64,000 nucleotides of DNA from DATBLE01 sp046734335 (GCA_046734335.1 JBKPRA010000019.1:1-64000), one strand, 5' to 3'. Positions 8,403 through 17,607 are shown, counted from the first letter of the stretch. The notes: generated by a model not told the origin, from the sequence alone. A program made the numbers and translations.

Positions 8403-9248
8403 TCAGCAGAGCGACACCGGCTGACACTCGTTCGGATCGTCGTTGCCGCGGGCGACGTTCGTGCCGACCGGCGCGATCGTGTAGCCCACCGCCGAGAGCC
8501 CGAGCCCGACGGCGTTGGATGCACCGCCGGCGAAGCCGTTGGCCTCTGCATGGTTGCCCTTGAGTTGGGCGGCGTTCCCGTCGACGGCGATCCCACCGTC
8601 GGCGTTTCCCGAGACGGTTGACGACAGGATGTTCGCCGTGTCGGCGACCACCTCGATGCCGAAGAAGCCGTTTCCGGAGGCGGTAGAAGACTTCACCGAC
8701 GCCGACGCGCCGCCGATGAAGATGCCGTCTTCGCCATTTCCCGACGCGGCGGCGGACGTGATCTTGGCGGACGAGCCAGACGCGACGACGATGCCGGAGC
8801 CGGTGTTACCGGAGGCGGTCGACGACTTCAACGACGGCGACTCACCGGACACGTAGATGCCGGCGTTGACGTTTCCCGAGGCGACGATGTTGGAGAGAGT
8901 GACCTTGTCCCCGTGGGTGACCACGCCGTAGTCGAAGTTGCGCAGTACGCCGTTCTTGATGGTCACGCCGTCGTGGGCGCCGCTGTTGTCGATCCCGTAG
9001 CGGAGGGACGAACGGTCTCCCCGGATGGTGAACCCCTTCAGGTCGACGGTGATCCCGTCGGCGCCGATGATGACTCCCGGCGTGTTCGGCTCGCAGTCCA
9101 GACTCGAGACCAGGTAGGCGTTCGTCGTCACGATCTGGTCGCAGATCGAGATCGGGGTCACTCCACCACCCGCCTGCCCCTCCGGAGAGACCGCGATCGA
9201 AACGGCGACTGCGAGCGCGGCGAGCAGCATGATCCGGCGAACCTTCAT
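8403..9248 (-). CDS. Secreted right-handed parallel beta-helix repeat protein
   Basis: This 281-residue protein starts with a Sec signal peptide (MKVRRIMLLAALAVAVSIAV). Then follow repeats of about 22 residues with the pattern SGN-x3-GI-x-V/I, at least five in a row (ASGNVNAGIYV, ASGNTGSGIVV, ASGNGEDGIFI, ASGNGFFGIEV, VSGNADGGIAV), typical of PbH1 beta-helices. Such proteins bind or cleave polysaccharides or act as surface adhesins; no catalytic residues can be assigned. The ATG is preceded by AAAGGAGAGGGAG, an excellent ribosome-binding site, which rules out the upstream in-frame codons. There is a cysteine near each end of the mature chain. Function otherwise unknown. Confidence 0.75.
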   Translation of the reverse strand: MKVRRIMLLAALAVAVSIAVSPEGQAGGGVTPISICDQIVTTNAYLVSSLDCEPNTPGVIIGADGITVDLKGFTIRGDRSSLRYGIDNSGAHDGVTIKNGVLRNFDYGVVTHGDKVTLSNIVASGNVNAGIYVSGESPSLKSSTASGNTGSGIVVASGSSAKITSAAASGNGEDGIFIGGASASVKSSTASGNGFFGIEVVADTANILSSTVSGNADGGIAVDGNAAQLKGNHAEANGFAGGASNAVGLGLSAVGYTIAPVGTNVARGNDDPNECQPVSLC

Positions 9249-9268
9249 CTCCCTCTCCTTTCGCGCAT

Positions 9269-9289
9269 CCGCTCGGGGACGCCGAGCGG
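9269..9289 (-). promoter_or_regulatory. Hairpin in the leader of the beta-helix gene
   Basis: CCGCTCGG-N5-CCGAGCGG is a perfect 8-bp inverted repeat about 20 nt before the beta-helix start codon. It could stabilise the leader or act as a weak terminator for readthrough from the response-regulator gene. The rest of this 277-nt intergenic region (9249-9525) shows GC-rich dyads but no other feature I can support. Confidence 0.35.
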
Positions 9290-9525
9290 CCTGCCCATGA
9301 GCGGGAGGGACGCCCGGGCGGGCGCCCACCCCGCGATGATCGTACTCGTCCGGCGCTTGCCCAGGGACCGGCCTCGAAAGGGCCCCGAGTCAGGCGAAAC
9401 GCGGCGGGGCCATAGGTCTTCGGGCGCCGCGGCAAGGGCTTTCCCGCGGCCTGACGCCGGCGGAACGAGCGCGGTACCTGCCGACAGGGGCGGCTGCGAG
9501 TTAGCGGCGGCTCAGCGGCGTCGTC

Positions 9526-10161
9526 TCAGACCAACCGGTGCTGGGTCGCCCAGCGCGTCAGCTCGTGGCGTGTCGACAGCTGGAGCTTGCGGAGCACGCT
9601 CGAGACATGGCTCTCCACCGTCTTCACGGAGAGGCTCAGGCGCGCAGCGATCTCCTTGTACATGTAGCCCCGTGCGATCAGCTGGAGCACCTCGCGCTCG
9701 CGGGGCGTGAGCTCCTCCAGCTCCGCGTCGCCGCCCACCCGCTCCCCGCTCCGGAAAGCGTCGAGCACGAAGCCGGCCAGCCTCGGCGAGAACACCGCGT
9801 CCCCGGAGGCGACGCGCTCGACCGCCGCGGCGAGCTCCTCGCTCGAGATCGTTTTCGTGACGTAGCCGCGGGCGCCGGCCCGGATCACCGCGATCACGTC
9901 CTCCGGCGCATCCGAGACAGAAAGAGCCAGGAAACGCACTCCCGGCCGATCGGCGGAGACGGCGTTGATGATTGCGTCTCCGCTTCCGTCGGGCAGGTGG
10001 ACGTCGAGCAGCACCACGTCGGGGTCCTGCTCCTTGATCACGCGCACGGCTTCCGCGACGTACCCCGCCTCGCCGACGATCTCGACCCGGTCGCCGAGCT
10101 CGGCACGGACGCCGGCGAGGAACAGGCCGTGGTCGTCGACCAGCACGACGCGGGGCTTCAC
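9526..10161 (-). CDS. LuxR/NarL-family response regulator
   Basis: This 211-residue protein has a receiver domain (VVLVDDHGLFLAG; phospho-acceptor Asp53 in LLDVHLPDG; Thr/Lys switch residues further on) and a C-terminal GerE helix-turn-helix (LTPREREVLQLIARGYMYKE through SVKTVESHVSSVLRKL). It overlaps the sensor kinase gene by 4 nt (ATGA), so the two are a cognate pair. By analogy with LiaR it should activate an envelope-stress regulon including the PspC gene upstream. No obvious binding site was identified. Confidence 0.93.
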   Translation of the reverse strand: MKPRVVLVDDHGLFLAGVRAELGDRVEIVGEAGYVAEAVRVIKEQDPDVVLLDVHLPDGSGDAIINAVSADRPGVRFLALSVSDAPEDVIAVIRAGARGYVTKTISSEELAAAVERVASGDAVFSPRLAGFVLDAFRSGERVGGDAELEELTPREREVLQLIARGYMYKEIAARLSLSVKTVESHVSSVLRKLQLSTRHELTRWATQHRLV

Positions 10162-11237
10162 GATGCCGGCCTCGGAAGCCGCAGCTCGACCTCGGTGCCC
10201 GCACCGGGCGCGCTCGTCACGGTGGCGCGCCCTCCCGCACGCTCCAGGCGGCCCTCGATCGACTCGGTCAGGCCGAGGCGGCCCTCGGGCACAGCGGCCG
10301 GGTCGAAGCCGACGCCGCGGTCGCGGACGAAGACGGCGACCGATTCGTCATCGACCTCGACGTAGACGTCGATCTCTTCGACCGCGGCGAACTTCGCCGC
10401 GTTCGTCATCGCCTCGCGGGCGGCGAGAACGAGTGCACCGACCGCGCCCTCGACCGGGCAGTCCCCGGCGCTGGCCAGCTCGAGCCGGATCCCGTACAAC
10501 TCCTCGACGTCGGCCGCGGCGGCCGAGAGCGCCGCCAGCAGAGACGCCGTCTCGTCGCCGATCGGCCGATCGCCGTAGAGCCAGCCGCGGAGCTCTCGCT
10601 CCTGGCGGCGAGCGATGGCGGCGACGCGCCGAGGCTCCTGCGCGTGCCGCTGGACGAGCGCCAGCGTCTGGAGGACGGAGTCGTGCACCCGTGCGGCGAC
10701 CTCGGCGCGCTCCTCGCTGCGGATCCTCGCCGCCCGCTCCGCGTCGCGGTCGAGCGCGAGCCGCCAGAGCCACGGCCCCGCGATCAGCAACAGCGCACCT
10801 GCCACCGCCCCCGGTGCCAGGACGGCGGCATTCGGGCTGCCGCCGGAAAGAAGGAGGACGGCGCCGGCGGCGGCAACAGCAAGTCCGGCGTAGGACACCG
10901 GTGCGTCCGCGCGAAAGCTCCCGCCGCGACGCCAGGCGAGCGCAAGACCGACGGCGATCAGGGCAACCCCGGCGACGGAGCGGTCGGAGAGACCGATGGC
11001 GTGGAGAAGGAGTGCGCCTGCGACCACCAGCGCAAGCACGAACATCCAGACGGTGTGGGACCGGTGGTAGAGCCAGAGCGCGAGGTAGAGCACGATGCCG
11101 GCCCCGCCGGCGAGCGCGAGCAGGGTGAAGACGAGGCGGACGAGCGTGACGTCGACGGCGAGAGATTGCGCGATCCCCGCGCAGATCCCCGCGATCACGC
11201 GGTCATCGCCGACGGCGGAGACCCTCGACAGCGGCAT
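10158..11237 (-). CDS. Membrane sensor histidine kinase with N-terminal PspC domain
   Basis: This 359-residue protein begins with a PspC-like domain (residues 1-57, DDRVIAGICAGIAQSLAVDV), then has several membrane spans to about residue 165. A HisKA_3 dimerisation helix carries His185 in AARVHDSVLQTLALVQ, and a HATPase domain has the N-box AREAMTNAAKFA (Asn279) and DRGVGFDP. It belongs to the NarL/LiaS-type kinases that signal to LuxR-type regulators. The PspC module fused to the kinase suggests membrane or cell-wall stress sensing. It sits 6 nt after the PspC/LiaF-like gene and overlaps the regulator by 4 nt. Confidence 0.9.
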   Translation of the reverse strand: MPLSRVSAVGDDRVIAGICAGIAQSLAVDVTLVRLVFTLLALAGGAGIVLYLALWLYHRSHTVWMFVLALVVAGALLLHAIGLSDRSVAGVALIAVGLALAWRRGGSFRADAPVSYAGLAVAAAGAVLLLSGGSPNAAVLAPGAVAGALLLIAGPWLWRLALDRDAERAARIRSEERAEVAARVHDSVLQTLALVQRHAQEPRRVAAIARRQERELRGWLYGDRPIGDETASLLAALSAAAADVEELYGIRLELASAGDCPVEGAVGALVLAAREAMTNAAKFAAVEEIDVYVEVDDESVAVFVRDRGVGFDPAAVPEGRLGLTESIEGRLERAGGRATVTSAPGAGTEVELRLPRPAS

Positions 11238-11243
11238 CGGTGC

Positions 11244-12194
11244 TCATGGTAAGTGGCGGCTCACCCGAAGCGAACCGGCGCCCACGTGGGCGTCCAGCAC
11301 GAGCACGCGCCTGCCCCGCTCGGTGACGGCGTCGTCGACGTTGCGGCCGTCGTCCACCTCGCCGAACAGGTTCAGGTAGCCGAGCCGCACGTCGGCCTTC
11401 ACACGGACGGCGGCGCCGGGCGGAACGATCACCCGCAGTCCGCCGACGTCCACGCGGGTGGTGAGCTTCGTCTCGCCGAGCGGCAGACGGACGTTGCGCA
11501 GATCAAGGAAGAGGTCGCCGACGCCGAGGCTGTAGCTCTGATGGAGGTCGGCGGCCGAGGCCGGCACGTACGTCTCGTTGCCGACTCCGCGGCTCAGGTG
11601 CACCGGGAAGACGGCGACGAAGATCGCGACCGTGACCAGCATGAGCGCAAGCAGGCTGCCGACGACGATCAGGAGCGTGCGCCAGAAGCGGCCGCGGCGC
11701 GGAGGCGCAACAACGGCCGGGACTGTCGGGGCGTCCGCGGCGTCCTCGCCGGCCATCCCGGCGGCGGCCGGAGCGACGGGCTCATCGGCGCCGCGCCGCC
11801 GGGTGAGCAGGAAGACCAGGCCACCGCCGATGAGGAGGAGAACCCAGGCGGCGTCGCCCGAGGGCCAGAGACTGACCCGGGAGAGCAGGACCGCGGCGGC
11901 GACCGCGGCGATGCCGAGTCCGATCACGGGCAGCGGGTGGTTCCGGCGCTCGCGGAGCGCCGCCGATGCGATCGAGTCCTCCTTGCCCTCGTCCGGGATG
12001 GTCAGCGCAGCGGCGAGATAGATCAGGATCCCGGCACCGCCGATCAGCCCGAGGACGACGAACCCAACGCGGTAGAACGCGGGATGGATGCCGAAGTAGC
12101 GCGCGAGTCCCCCGCTGACCCCCGCGAGCATGCGGTCGGAACGGCTGCGCTCGAGGCGCTGGACGGCCGGCTGTGCAGCACTGTGTTCGCTCAT
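11244..12194 (-). CDS. PspC-domain membrane protein with LiaF/YvqF-like C-terminal domain
   Basis: This 316-residue protein has a PspC domain (SDRMLAGVSGGLARYFGIHP) and two or three membrane spans, then a charged loop, a further span and a C-terminal beta-rich domain (NVRLPLGETKLTTRVDVGGL, RVIVPPGAAVRVKADVRLG) like the cell-wall-active antibiotic response domain of LiaF/YvqF. It likely modulates the downstream kinase at the membrane, as LiaF inhibits LiaS. The ATG was chosen because the PspC domain follows; longer in-frame extensions are antisense to the aminotransferase gene. First gene of a three-gene envelope-stress operon. Confidence 0.85.
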   Translation of the reverse strand: MSEHSAAQPAVQRLERSRSDRMLAGVSGGLARYFGIHPAFYRVGFVVLGLIGGAGILIYLAAALTIPDEGKEDSIASAALRERRNHPLPVIGLGIAAVAAAVLLSRVSLWPSGDAAWVLLLIGGGLVFLLTRRRGADEPVAPAAAGMAGEDAADAPTVPAVVAPPRRGRFWRTLLIVVGSLLALMLVTVAIFVAVFPVHLSRGVGNETYVPASAADLHQSYSLGVGDLFLDLRNVRLPLGETKLTTRVDVGGLRVIVPPGAAVRVKADVRLGYLNLFGEVDDGRNVDDAVTERGRRVLVLDAHVGAGSLRVSRHLP

Positions 12195-12262
12195 GCAGGC
12201 AGGGTCGCCGAGCGGCGGTGTGCCGGCAATCCGGAATGACCCTGATTCGACCCCGAGACGCG

Positions 12263-13648
12263 TCAGGCGGTCAACCCGCGGGCCAGCTCTTCGAACACGG
12301 CCACGTATCGGTCGACTGCCTCGTCCGTGTGCTGGACGGACAGCGTCCACTCCTCCTCGCGTCCCGGCGTGGCGTAGATGCCGCGGTTCATGTTCCAGAG
12401 CCAACTGAGCTCGGTCAGCTCGACGTCCTGGTGCGCTTTGAAGGTCTCGTAGTCGACGACACGAACCGGCGAGAAGGTGACGCAGCCCTTGGCGCCGATC
12501 CCGACCGCGTAGCCGGGTAGCCGGTACTCCTCCACCACCGCGGCGCAACCCGCCAGCAGCCGCTCGTTCAGGTGGTGGAGGTGCGCGTAGGCGTCGGGGG
12601 TCAGCACCTCGTAGAGGCTCGCCCGCGCCGCGGCCATCGTCAGCGGGTTGCCGTTGAACGTGCCGACCTGGTTGACGCGGCCGTCCTCGACGCAGGCCAT
12701 CACCTCGTCGGTGCCGCCGATCGCGCCGGACGGCAACCCCGCGCCCAGCGTCTTCGCCAGCGTCACGAGGTCGGGCACGACCCCGAAGCGCTCGACCGCG
12801 CCGCCGGCGGCGACGGTCAGCCCGGTCTTGACCTCGTCGAAGATCAGGACAATCCCGTATCGCGCGGTGAGCTCGCGCACCGCCTCGAGGTAGCCCGGCT
12901 CGGGGAGCACGACCCCGAGGTTCATCATCGCCGCCTCCATGATCACGCACGCGGGCAGCCGTCCTTCGGCGGCGAGCCGCTCGATCCGCCGCTCCATGGC
13001 GCCGGCGTCGTTGAACGGCACCGCGACGGTCAGATCGACCACCGCCTGCGGGATCCCGGCGCCGTACGGGAGTGAGGCGAGGTTCTCGCGGTCGCCGATC
13101 CGGTCGTACTCGACTCCGATCGAGACCATCACGGCGTCGTGGTGGCCGTGGTACGAGCCGAAGATCTTCATCACCACCTCGCGGCCTGTGTGTCCCCGGG
13201 CGATCCGGATGGCGTCCATCGTCGCCTCCGAACCGGAGTTCGTGTAGCGCCATTTGGGCAAGCGGAAGCGCCGGGCCAGTTCCTCCGCGACGGCGACACC
13301 GTCCTCGGTCGGTGCCGCGAAATGCGTCCCGAGCGCAGCGCGCTCCTGCACGGCACGAGTGATCACCGGGTGCGCGTGCCCCTGCGTCATCGACCCGAAG
13401 CCGTTGTGGAAGTCGAGGTACTCGGTGCCGTCCACGTCCCAGACGCGCTGGCCCTCGCCTTGGGTCAGGTAGATCGGCCACGGCTCGCGTACCTGGTACG
13501 AGGAGCCGACACCGCCGGCGAGCGTCACTCGCGCGCGCTCATACATCCCCCTCGACGCGCGGGTGCGCTCGTCCAGCTTCTCTCCCTCCCCCTGGGTCAG
13601 CTCGCGGATCCGGGCACGGCCGATCTCGACGGGGGCGTTGACGGCCAT
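12263..13648 (-). CDS. Glutamate-1-semialdehyde aminomutase-like class III aminotransferase
   Basis: This 461-residue protein resembles the glutamate-1-semialdehyde 2,1-aminomutase branch of class III PLP enzymes. It shows NSGSEATMDAIRIARGHTGR (137-156), Asp271 in IVLIFDEVKTG and Lys299 in LVTLAKTLGAG. The chain is longer than HemL (about 430) and lies at the end of a polyamine transport operon rather than with haem genes. A catabolic role, such as an amino-group transfer on a polyamine-derived aldehyde, is therefore more likely than haem synthesis. AGAGGAGCAG before the ATG is a good ribosome-binding site. Confidence 0.8.
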   Translation of the reverse strand: MAVNAPVEIGRARIRELTQGEGEKLDERTRASRGMYERARVTLAGGVGSSYQVREPWPIYLTQGEGQRVWDVDGTEYLDFHNGFGSMTQGHAHPVITRAVQERAALGTHFAAPTEDGVAVAEELARRFRLPKWRYTNSGSEATMDAIRIARGHTGREVVMKIFGSYHGHHDAVMVSIGVEYDRIGDRENLASLPYGAGIPQAVVDLTVAVPFNDAGAMERRIERLAAEGRLPACVIMEAAMMNLGVVLPEPGYLEAVRELTARYGIVLIFDEVKTGLTVAAGGAVERFGVVPDLVTLAKTLGAGLPSGAIGGTDEVMACVEDGRVNQVGTFNGNPLTMAAARASLYEVLTPDAYAHLHHLNERLLAGCAAVVEEYRLPGYAVGIGAKGCVTFSPVRVVDYETFKAHQDVELTELSWLWNMNRGIYATPGREEEWTLSVQHTDEAVDRYVAVFEELARGLTA

Positions 13649-13662
13649 GTTCGCTGCTCCTC

Positions 13663-14472
13663 TCAGGCGGGCTCGACAGTGGGGCGGCGGCGGGTCTGCA
13701 CGATCACGTTCACGATCATCACCGAAAGGGCGATGACGAAAATAGCGGAGCCGATCACGTTCACCTGCGGAGGCGCCCCGACGCGGGCGGCACCCCAGAC
13801 GAAGAGCGGGAAGGTGACCGTCGTCCCGGCATTGAAGTTGGTGATCACGAAGTCGTCGACCGAGAGCGCGAAGACGAGCAGGCCGGCGGCGAGAACGGCC
13901 GGGGCGATGAGCGGCAACGTCACCTTCCGGAACGTCGTCCATTCGTTGGCGCCGAGGTCCATCGCTGCCTCCTCCAGGTGGCGGTCGAAGCCGATCAGCC
14001 GCGCCTTCACGGTGACGACCACGTAGCTGATGCTGAACATGATGTGCGCGAGCAGGATCGTGCCGAACCCGAGCGGCACGGACATGCTCAGGAAGAGGGT
14101 GAGCAGTGAGGCGCCGAGGACGATCTCGGGCGACGACATCGGCAGGAAGATGAGCAGGTTGGTCGTCCCCCGCCCGCGGAACCGGTAGCGGACGAGCGCC
14201 AGCGCGATCAGAGTCCCGAGGGCCGTCGCGGCGATCGACGTCAGCGCCGCGACCTCGAGGGAGACGACGATCGAGCTCCGAAGGCCCGGCACCGCGTCCC
14301 AGTTCCGCCAGTTGTCGAGGGTGAAGCCCTGCCAGGTGTAGTTGAAGCGCCCCTTCGGGTTGTTGAACGAGAACAGGATCACGATCGCGATCGGGACGAG
14401 CAGGTAGGCGAAGACGAGCGCCGCGTAGGCGGTCAGAGCATGGTGCCGGACGAAGCGAGCCGTCGCCGTCAT
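13663..14472 (-). CDS. Spermidine/putrescine-type ABC transporter permease (PotC-like), system 1
   Basis: This 269-residue protein has six predicted membrane spans and the EAA loop EEAAMDLGANEWTTFRKVTL, which contacts the ATPase. The family forms the membrane channel with a PotB partner for polyamine or related cation uptake. It overlaps the preceding potB-like gene by 4 nt (ATGA) and precedes the aminomutase-like gene by 14 nt, so all belong to one transcription unit. Confidence 0.88.
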   Translation of the reverse strand: MTATARFVRHHALTAYAALVFAYLLVPIAIVILFSFNNPKGRFNYTWQGFTLDNWRNWDAVPGLRSSIVVSLEVAALTSIAATALGTLIALALVRYRFRGRGTTNLLIFLPMSSPEIVLGASLLTLFLSMSVPLGFGTILLAHIMFSISYVVVTVKARLIGFDRHLEEAAMDLGANEWTTFRKVTLPLIAPAVLAAGLLVFALSVDDFVITNFNAGTTVTFPLFVWGAARVGAPPQVNVIGSAIFVIALSVMIVNVIVQTRRRPTVEPA

Positions 14473-15386
14473 CCCGTCAGCTTCTCCGTACCGAGCACAC
14501 GGACGTAGACGGCCACCAGCGCGAGGATCACCGCCATCAACAGCAGCGAGAGCGCGGCGGCCGACGGGTAGTCGGTGAGCTCGAGGAACTTCGACTGGAT
14601 CACGTTGCCGATCATGTATTGCTTCGGGGTGCCGAGCAGCTGCGCATTGATGAAGTCGCCGGCGGCGGGGATGAACGTGAGCAGCGTCCCTGCCAGCACG
14701 CCGGGCATCGAGAGCGGCAACGTCACGTGGAGGAAGGTCCGGACCTTGCTCGCGTACAGGTCCTGCCCGGCCTCGATCAGCCGTGGGTCGATCTGCTCCA
14801 GCGCCACGTACAACGGCAACGCCATGAAGGGCAGGAAGTTGTAGGTGATCCCGGCGACCACGGCCGTCGGCGTGGCCAGGAGACGGTCGTTGTCGCCGAT
14901 CACGTTGATCAAATGGACATTGCGCAAGAAGCTCACCACGGGCCCCTGGTCGGACAGGATCGTCTCCCACGCGAGCGTCCGGATCAGGTACGTGACGAAG
15001 AACGGCGCGATGATCATCAGCAGGAACAGGTTCTTCCAGCGCCCGCCGCGGAAAGCGATCCAGTAGGCGAGCGGGTAGCTGAGCAGGAGCGCGATCGCAG
15101 TCGCGATCGCGGCGTACTCGAACGACCGGATCAGCTGCGGGTGGTAGGTGGAGAGTGCGTCGGAGTAGTTGTGCCAGGCCCAGTTGAAGGAGTTGGTGAA
15201 CTCGATCGGGTTCTGCGTCTCGAGCGACTGGTGGCCGAGAAATCCGAGCGGGACCAGGAAGAAAAGCGCCAAAAAGGCGAGACCCGGCGCGAGCAGGAGG
15301 TAGGGCGTCAGCCAGCGGTGCCGATGGAGCATCGAGCCCCGCGCGCGCAGCGGCGCGGAGCTCAGGCTCCCAGCAGCTTCTGCCAC
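14469..15386 (-). CDS. Spermidine/putrescine-type ABC transporter permease (PotB-like), system 1
   Basis: This 305-residue integral membrane protein has six spans and the EAA-type loop IEAGQDLYASKVRTFLHVTL typical of the PotB/HisM permease family. It pairs with the PotC-like protein encoded next. The ATG lies 25 nt inside the end of the binding-protein gene, a long but plausible overlap. A second ATG 18 codons later, just before the first hydrophobic segment, is an alternative start outside that overlap. Confidence 0.85.
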   Translation of the reverse strand: MAEAAGSLSSAPLRARGSMLHRHRWLTPYLLLAPGLAFLALFFLVPLGFLGHQSLETQNPIEFTNSFNWAWHNYSDALSTYHPQLIRSFEYAAIATAIALLLSYPLAYWIAFRGGRWKNLFLLMIIAPFFVTYLIRTLAWETILSDQGPVVSFLRNVHLINVIGDNDRLLATPTAVVAGITYNFLPFMALPLYVALEQIDPRLIEAGQDLYASKVRTFLHVTLPLSMPGVLAGTLLTFIPAAGDFINAQLLGTPKQYMIGNVIQSKFLELTDYPSAAALSLLLMAVILALVAVYVRVLGTEKLTG

Positions 15387-16501
15387 TTCTGCTTGTAATC
15401 CGGGTTGAAGAGCGCCTCCGGGTCGAACTGATGGAGCTGCTTCTGCATGGCCGGCGTCGGGAAGATCAGCGGGTTCTTCCCGACCCCGGGGTCGGTCTTC
15501 AGCAGCACCTTGTCCGCCCCGAGGACCGGGCAGATGTAGTTGATGTAGTCGTCGATCTCCGCGGCGATCTTCGGGTCGTAGACGAAGTTCATGTAGACCG
15601 ATGCGAGGTAGGCGTTGCCGTGCTTCGGGATCAACATGTTGTCCGTCCAGATTCCCCCGCCTGACTTGGGGATCACGAAGCGCAGGTACTTGTTGTCCGC
15701 GTGCAGCTGGACCATGTCGCCGGACCAGACGAATGCGGCCCAGACATCGCCCTTCGCCATCAGGCCCGAATAGTCGTTGCCCGTGAACTGACGGATCTGG
15801 CCGGACTTGACCGCCTTCTGGATCTTCTTCAGGGCACGGTCGAACGAGGCATCGGTGACCTTCGTCGGGTCGTCACCGTTCGACAGCATCACGAGGGTCA
15901 TCGTGTCGCCCATCTCGTTGAGGAGGGTGACCTTCCCTTTCAGACGCTTGTCGGTGAAGAGCTGGTCGACGGTCGTGACCGGTTTCGTCAGCTTCGCGTT
16001 GTAGCCGATCCCGTCCAGTCCCGACACCCACGGCAGGCTGTAGTCGCGGTTCGGATCCCACGAGGGATGCCGAAGGTTCGGCACGAGATTCTTGATGTTG
16101 GGGATGACGCTCTTGTCGAGCTTCTCGACCCACTTGTTCTTGACCAGCAGCGCCGGGTACGGCGAGTTGTCGGTCATCACGATCATGTCGCGCCCGATCG
16201 ACTGGCCGCGCCGGAGCTGCGCCTGGATCTTCCCGAAGAAGCTGGCGTTGTCGTTGATGTCCTCGATGTACTTGACCTTGACGCCGTACTTCTTCGAGAA
16301 CTGGTCGAGCGACGGGTGGCGATGACCCTTGACGTCGATGTAGAGCGGCCAGTTCGAGAAGACGAACGTCTTGCCACGCAGCTTGCTCGGGTCGGGTCCG
16401 GCGGCCTCGGCAAGCCCGGCGAGGGCGCTGGGGAATGCCAACGCCGCGCCGCCGACGGCGGCACGACGAAGCAGATCGGAACGGGTCAGACGGACGGTCA
16501 A
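15362..16501 (-). CDS. Periplasmic/extracellular polyamine-binding protein (PotD-like), system 1
   Basis: This 379-residue protein has a signal peptide with a twin arginine (RSDLLRRAAVGGAALAFP), suggesting Tat export, followed by a PotD/PotF-type binding fold (FVFSNWPLYID, DIIVMTDNSPYP-like lobe, TDNMLIPKHG near the ligand site). It delivers a polyamine-like ligand to the PotBC permease. Unlike most Gram-positive binding proteins it has no lipobox cysteine. It overlaps the ATPase gene by 4 nt. Confidence 0.85.
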   Translation of the reverse strand: MTVRLTRSDLLRRAAVGGAALAFPSALAGLAEAAGPDPSKLRGKTFVFSNWPLYIDVKGHRHPSLDQFSKKYGVKVKYIEDINDNASFFGKIQAQLRRGQSIGRDMIVMTDNSPYPALLVKNKWVEKLDKSVIPNIKNLVPNLRHPSWDPNRDYSLPWVSGLDGIGYNAKLTKPVTTVDQLFTDKRLKGKVTLLNEMGDTMTLVMLSNGDDPTKVTDASFDRALKKIQKAVKSGQIRQFTGNDYSGLMAKGDVWAAFVWSGDMVQLHADNKYLRFVIPKSGGGIWTDNMLIPKHGNAYLASVYMNFVYDPKIAAEIDDYINYICPVLGADKVLLKTDPGVGKNPLIFPTPAMQKQLHQFDPEALFNPDYKQKWQKLLGA

Positions 16502-17607
16502 TTCTCCTCCTCCTCCTGATGTGTGTGGTTGACATCGACGACGAACGCGGCCTCGGGGCTGAACGAGAGCTCGACCCCACCTCCCGGCGCGATCGAGCCG
16601 GCCCCCGGCTCCGCGTTCTGGACGTACACCGTCAGCGCGCCCGCCGTGGTTTCGACGATGTACTGGGTGGAGACGCCGACGTAGGCCATCTCACGGACTC
16701 GCCCGGTGAACGAGTTCGTCGCGCCCGGGCGGAGCCTGAGCTTCTCGGGACGTATGCCGACTGCGACCTTGCCCGTCCGACCGGCAAGCGCCTCGCGCGA
16801 GACGGTCACCTCCTCGCCCTGCTCGAGCCGGACCGACGTGGGGCCGGAAACCGTGCCGTGCAGCAGGTTCGAGACGCCGAGGAAACCGGCGACGAAGGCG
16901 GTGGTCGGACGTTCGTACAGCTCGCTGGGGGTTCCGAGCTGCTCGATCCGGCCGCCCTGCATGACAGCGATCGTGTCGGCCATCGTCATCGCCTCCTCCT
17001 GGTCGTGCGTGACGTGGACGAAGGTGATGCCGAACTCGTGCTGGATCGCCTTCAGCTCGAGCTGCATCTGCTTGCGCAGCTTCAGGTCGAGAGCGCCGAG
17101 CGGTTCGTCGAGCAGCAGGACTCGCGGGCTGTTCACGAGGGCCCGGGCCAACGCCACACGCTGCTGCTGCCCCCCGGAGAGCTGGCGAGGCTTACGCTTC
17201 TCGAACCCTTCCAGGCCGACCTTCTGGAGGACGGAGGAAACGCGGCCCGAGAGGGCCTTGCCCTTGATCCCTCGGCGCCGAAGGCCGAAGCCGACGTTCT
17301 CGGCGATCGTCAGGTGCGGGAAGAGCGCGTAGCTCTGGAAGACGGTGTTGACGTCGCGTTTGTACGGCGGCAGGCCGACGACGTCGCGGTCACCGAGATA
17401 GATCCTGCCCGCCGTGGGCGTCTCGAAACCGCCGATCATCCGCAGTGTGGTCGTCTTGCCACAGCCTGACGGCCCGAGCATCGCGAAGAACGAGCCCCGC
17501 GGTATCTCGATCGAGAGGTCGTCCACCGCGACCACGACGTCGAACCGCTTGGTGACGTTCTCGATCCGGACGTCTGCGGCCGCCGCTGGCGACTCGGCAG
17601 CGGCCAT
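16498..17607 (-). CDS. Spermidine/putrescine-type ABC transporter ATP-binding protein (PotA-like), system 1
   Basis: This 369-residue protein carries Walker A GPSGCGKTTTLR, the ABC signature LSGGQQQRVALARAL, Walker B VLLLDEPLGALD and a C-terminal TOBE domain, the layout of PotA/UgpC-type importers. It energises uptake by the PotBC permease encoded after it. The start ATG overlaps the stop of the aldehyde dehydrogenase gene by one base. The reading frame is open upstream, but that part is antisense-like and lacks ABC similarity. Confidence 0.92.
   Translation of the reverse strand: MAAAESPAAAADVRIENVTKRFDVVVAVDDLSIEIPRGSFFAMLGPSGCGKTTTLRMIGGFETPTAGRIYLGDRDVVGLPPYKRDVNTVFQSYALFPHLTIAENVGFGLRRRGIKGKALSGRVSSVLQKVGLEGFEKRKPRQLSGGQQQRVALARALVNSPRVLLLDEPLGALDLKLRKQMQLELKAIQHEFGITFVHVTHDQEEAMTMADTIAVMQGGRIEQLGTPSELYERPTTAFVAGFLGVSNLLHGTVSGPTSVRLEQGEEVTVSREALAGRTGKVAVGIRPEKLRLRPGATNSFTGRVREMAYVGVSTQYIVETTAGALTVYVQNAEPGAGSIAPGGGVELSFSPEAAFVVDVNHTHQEEEEN

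Noticed and set aside
9426..9443. CCGCGG inverted repeat read as a terminator for the response regulator
   Set aside because: Such short GC-only dyads are expected by chance at this base composition, and it is 83 nt past the stop with no U-tract.
12195..13481. N-terminal extension of the PspC/LiaF gene over the aminotransferase gene
   Set aside because: It is an out-of-frame reading of the conserved aminotransferase on the same strand.
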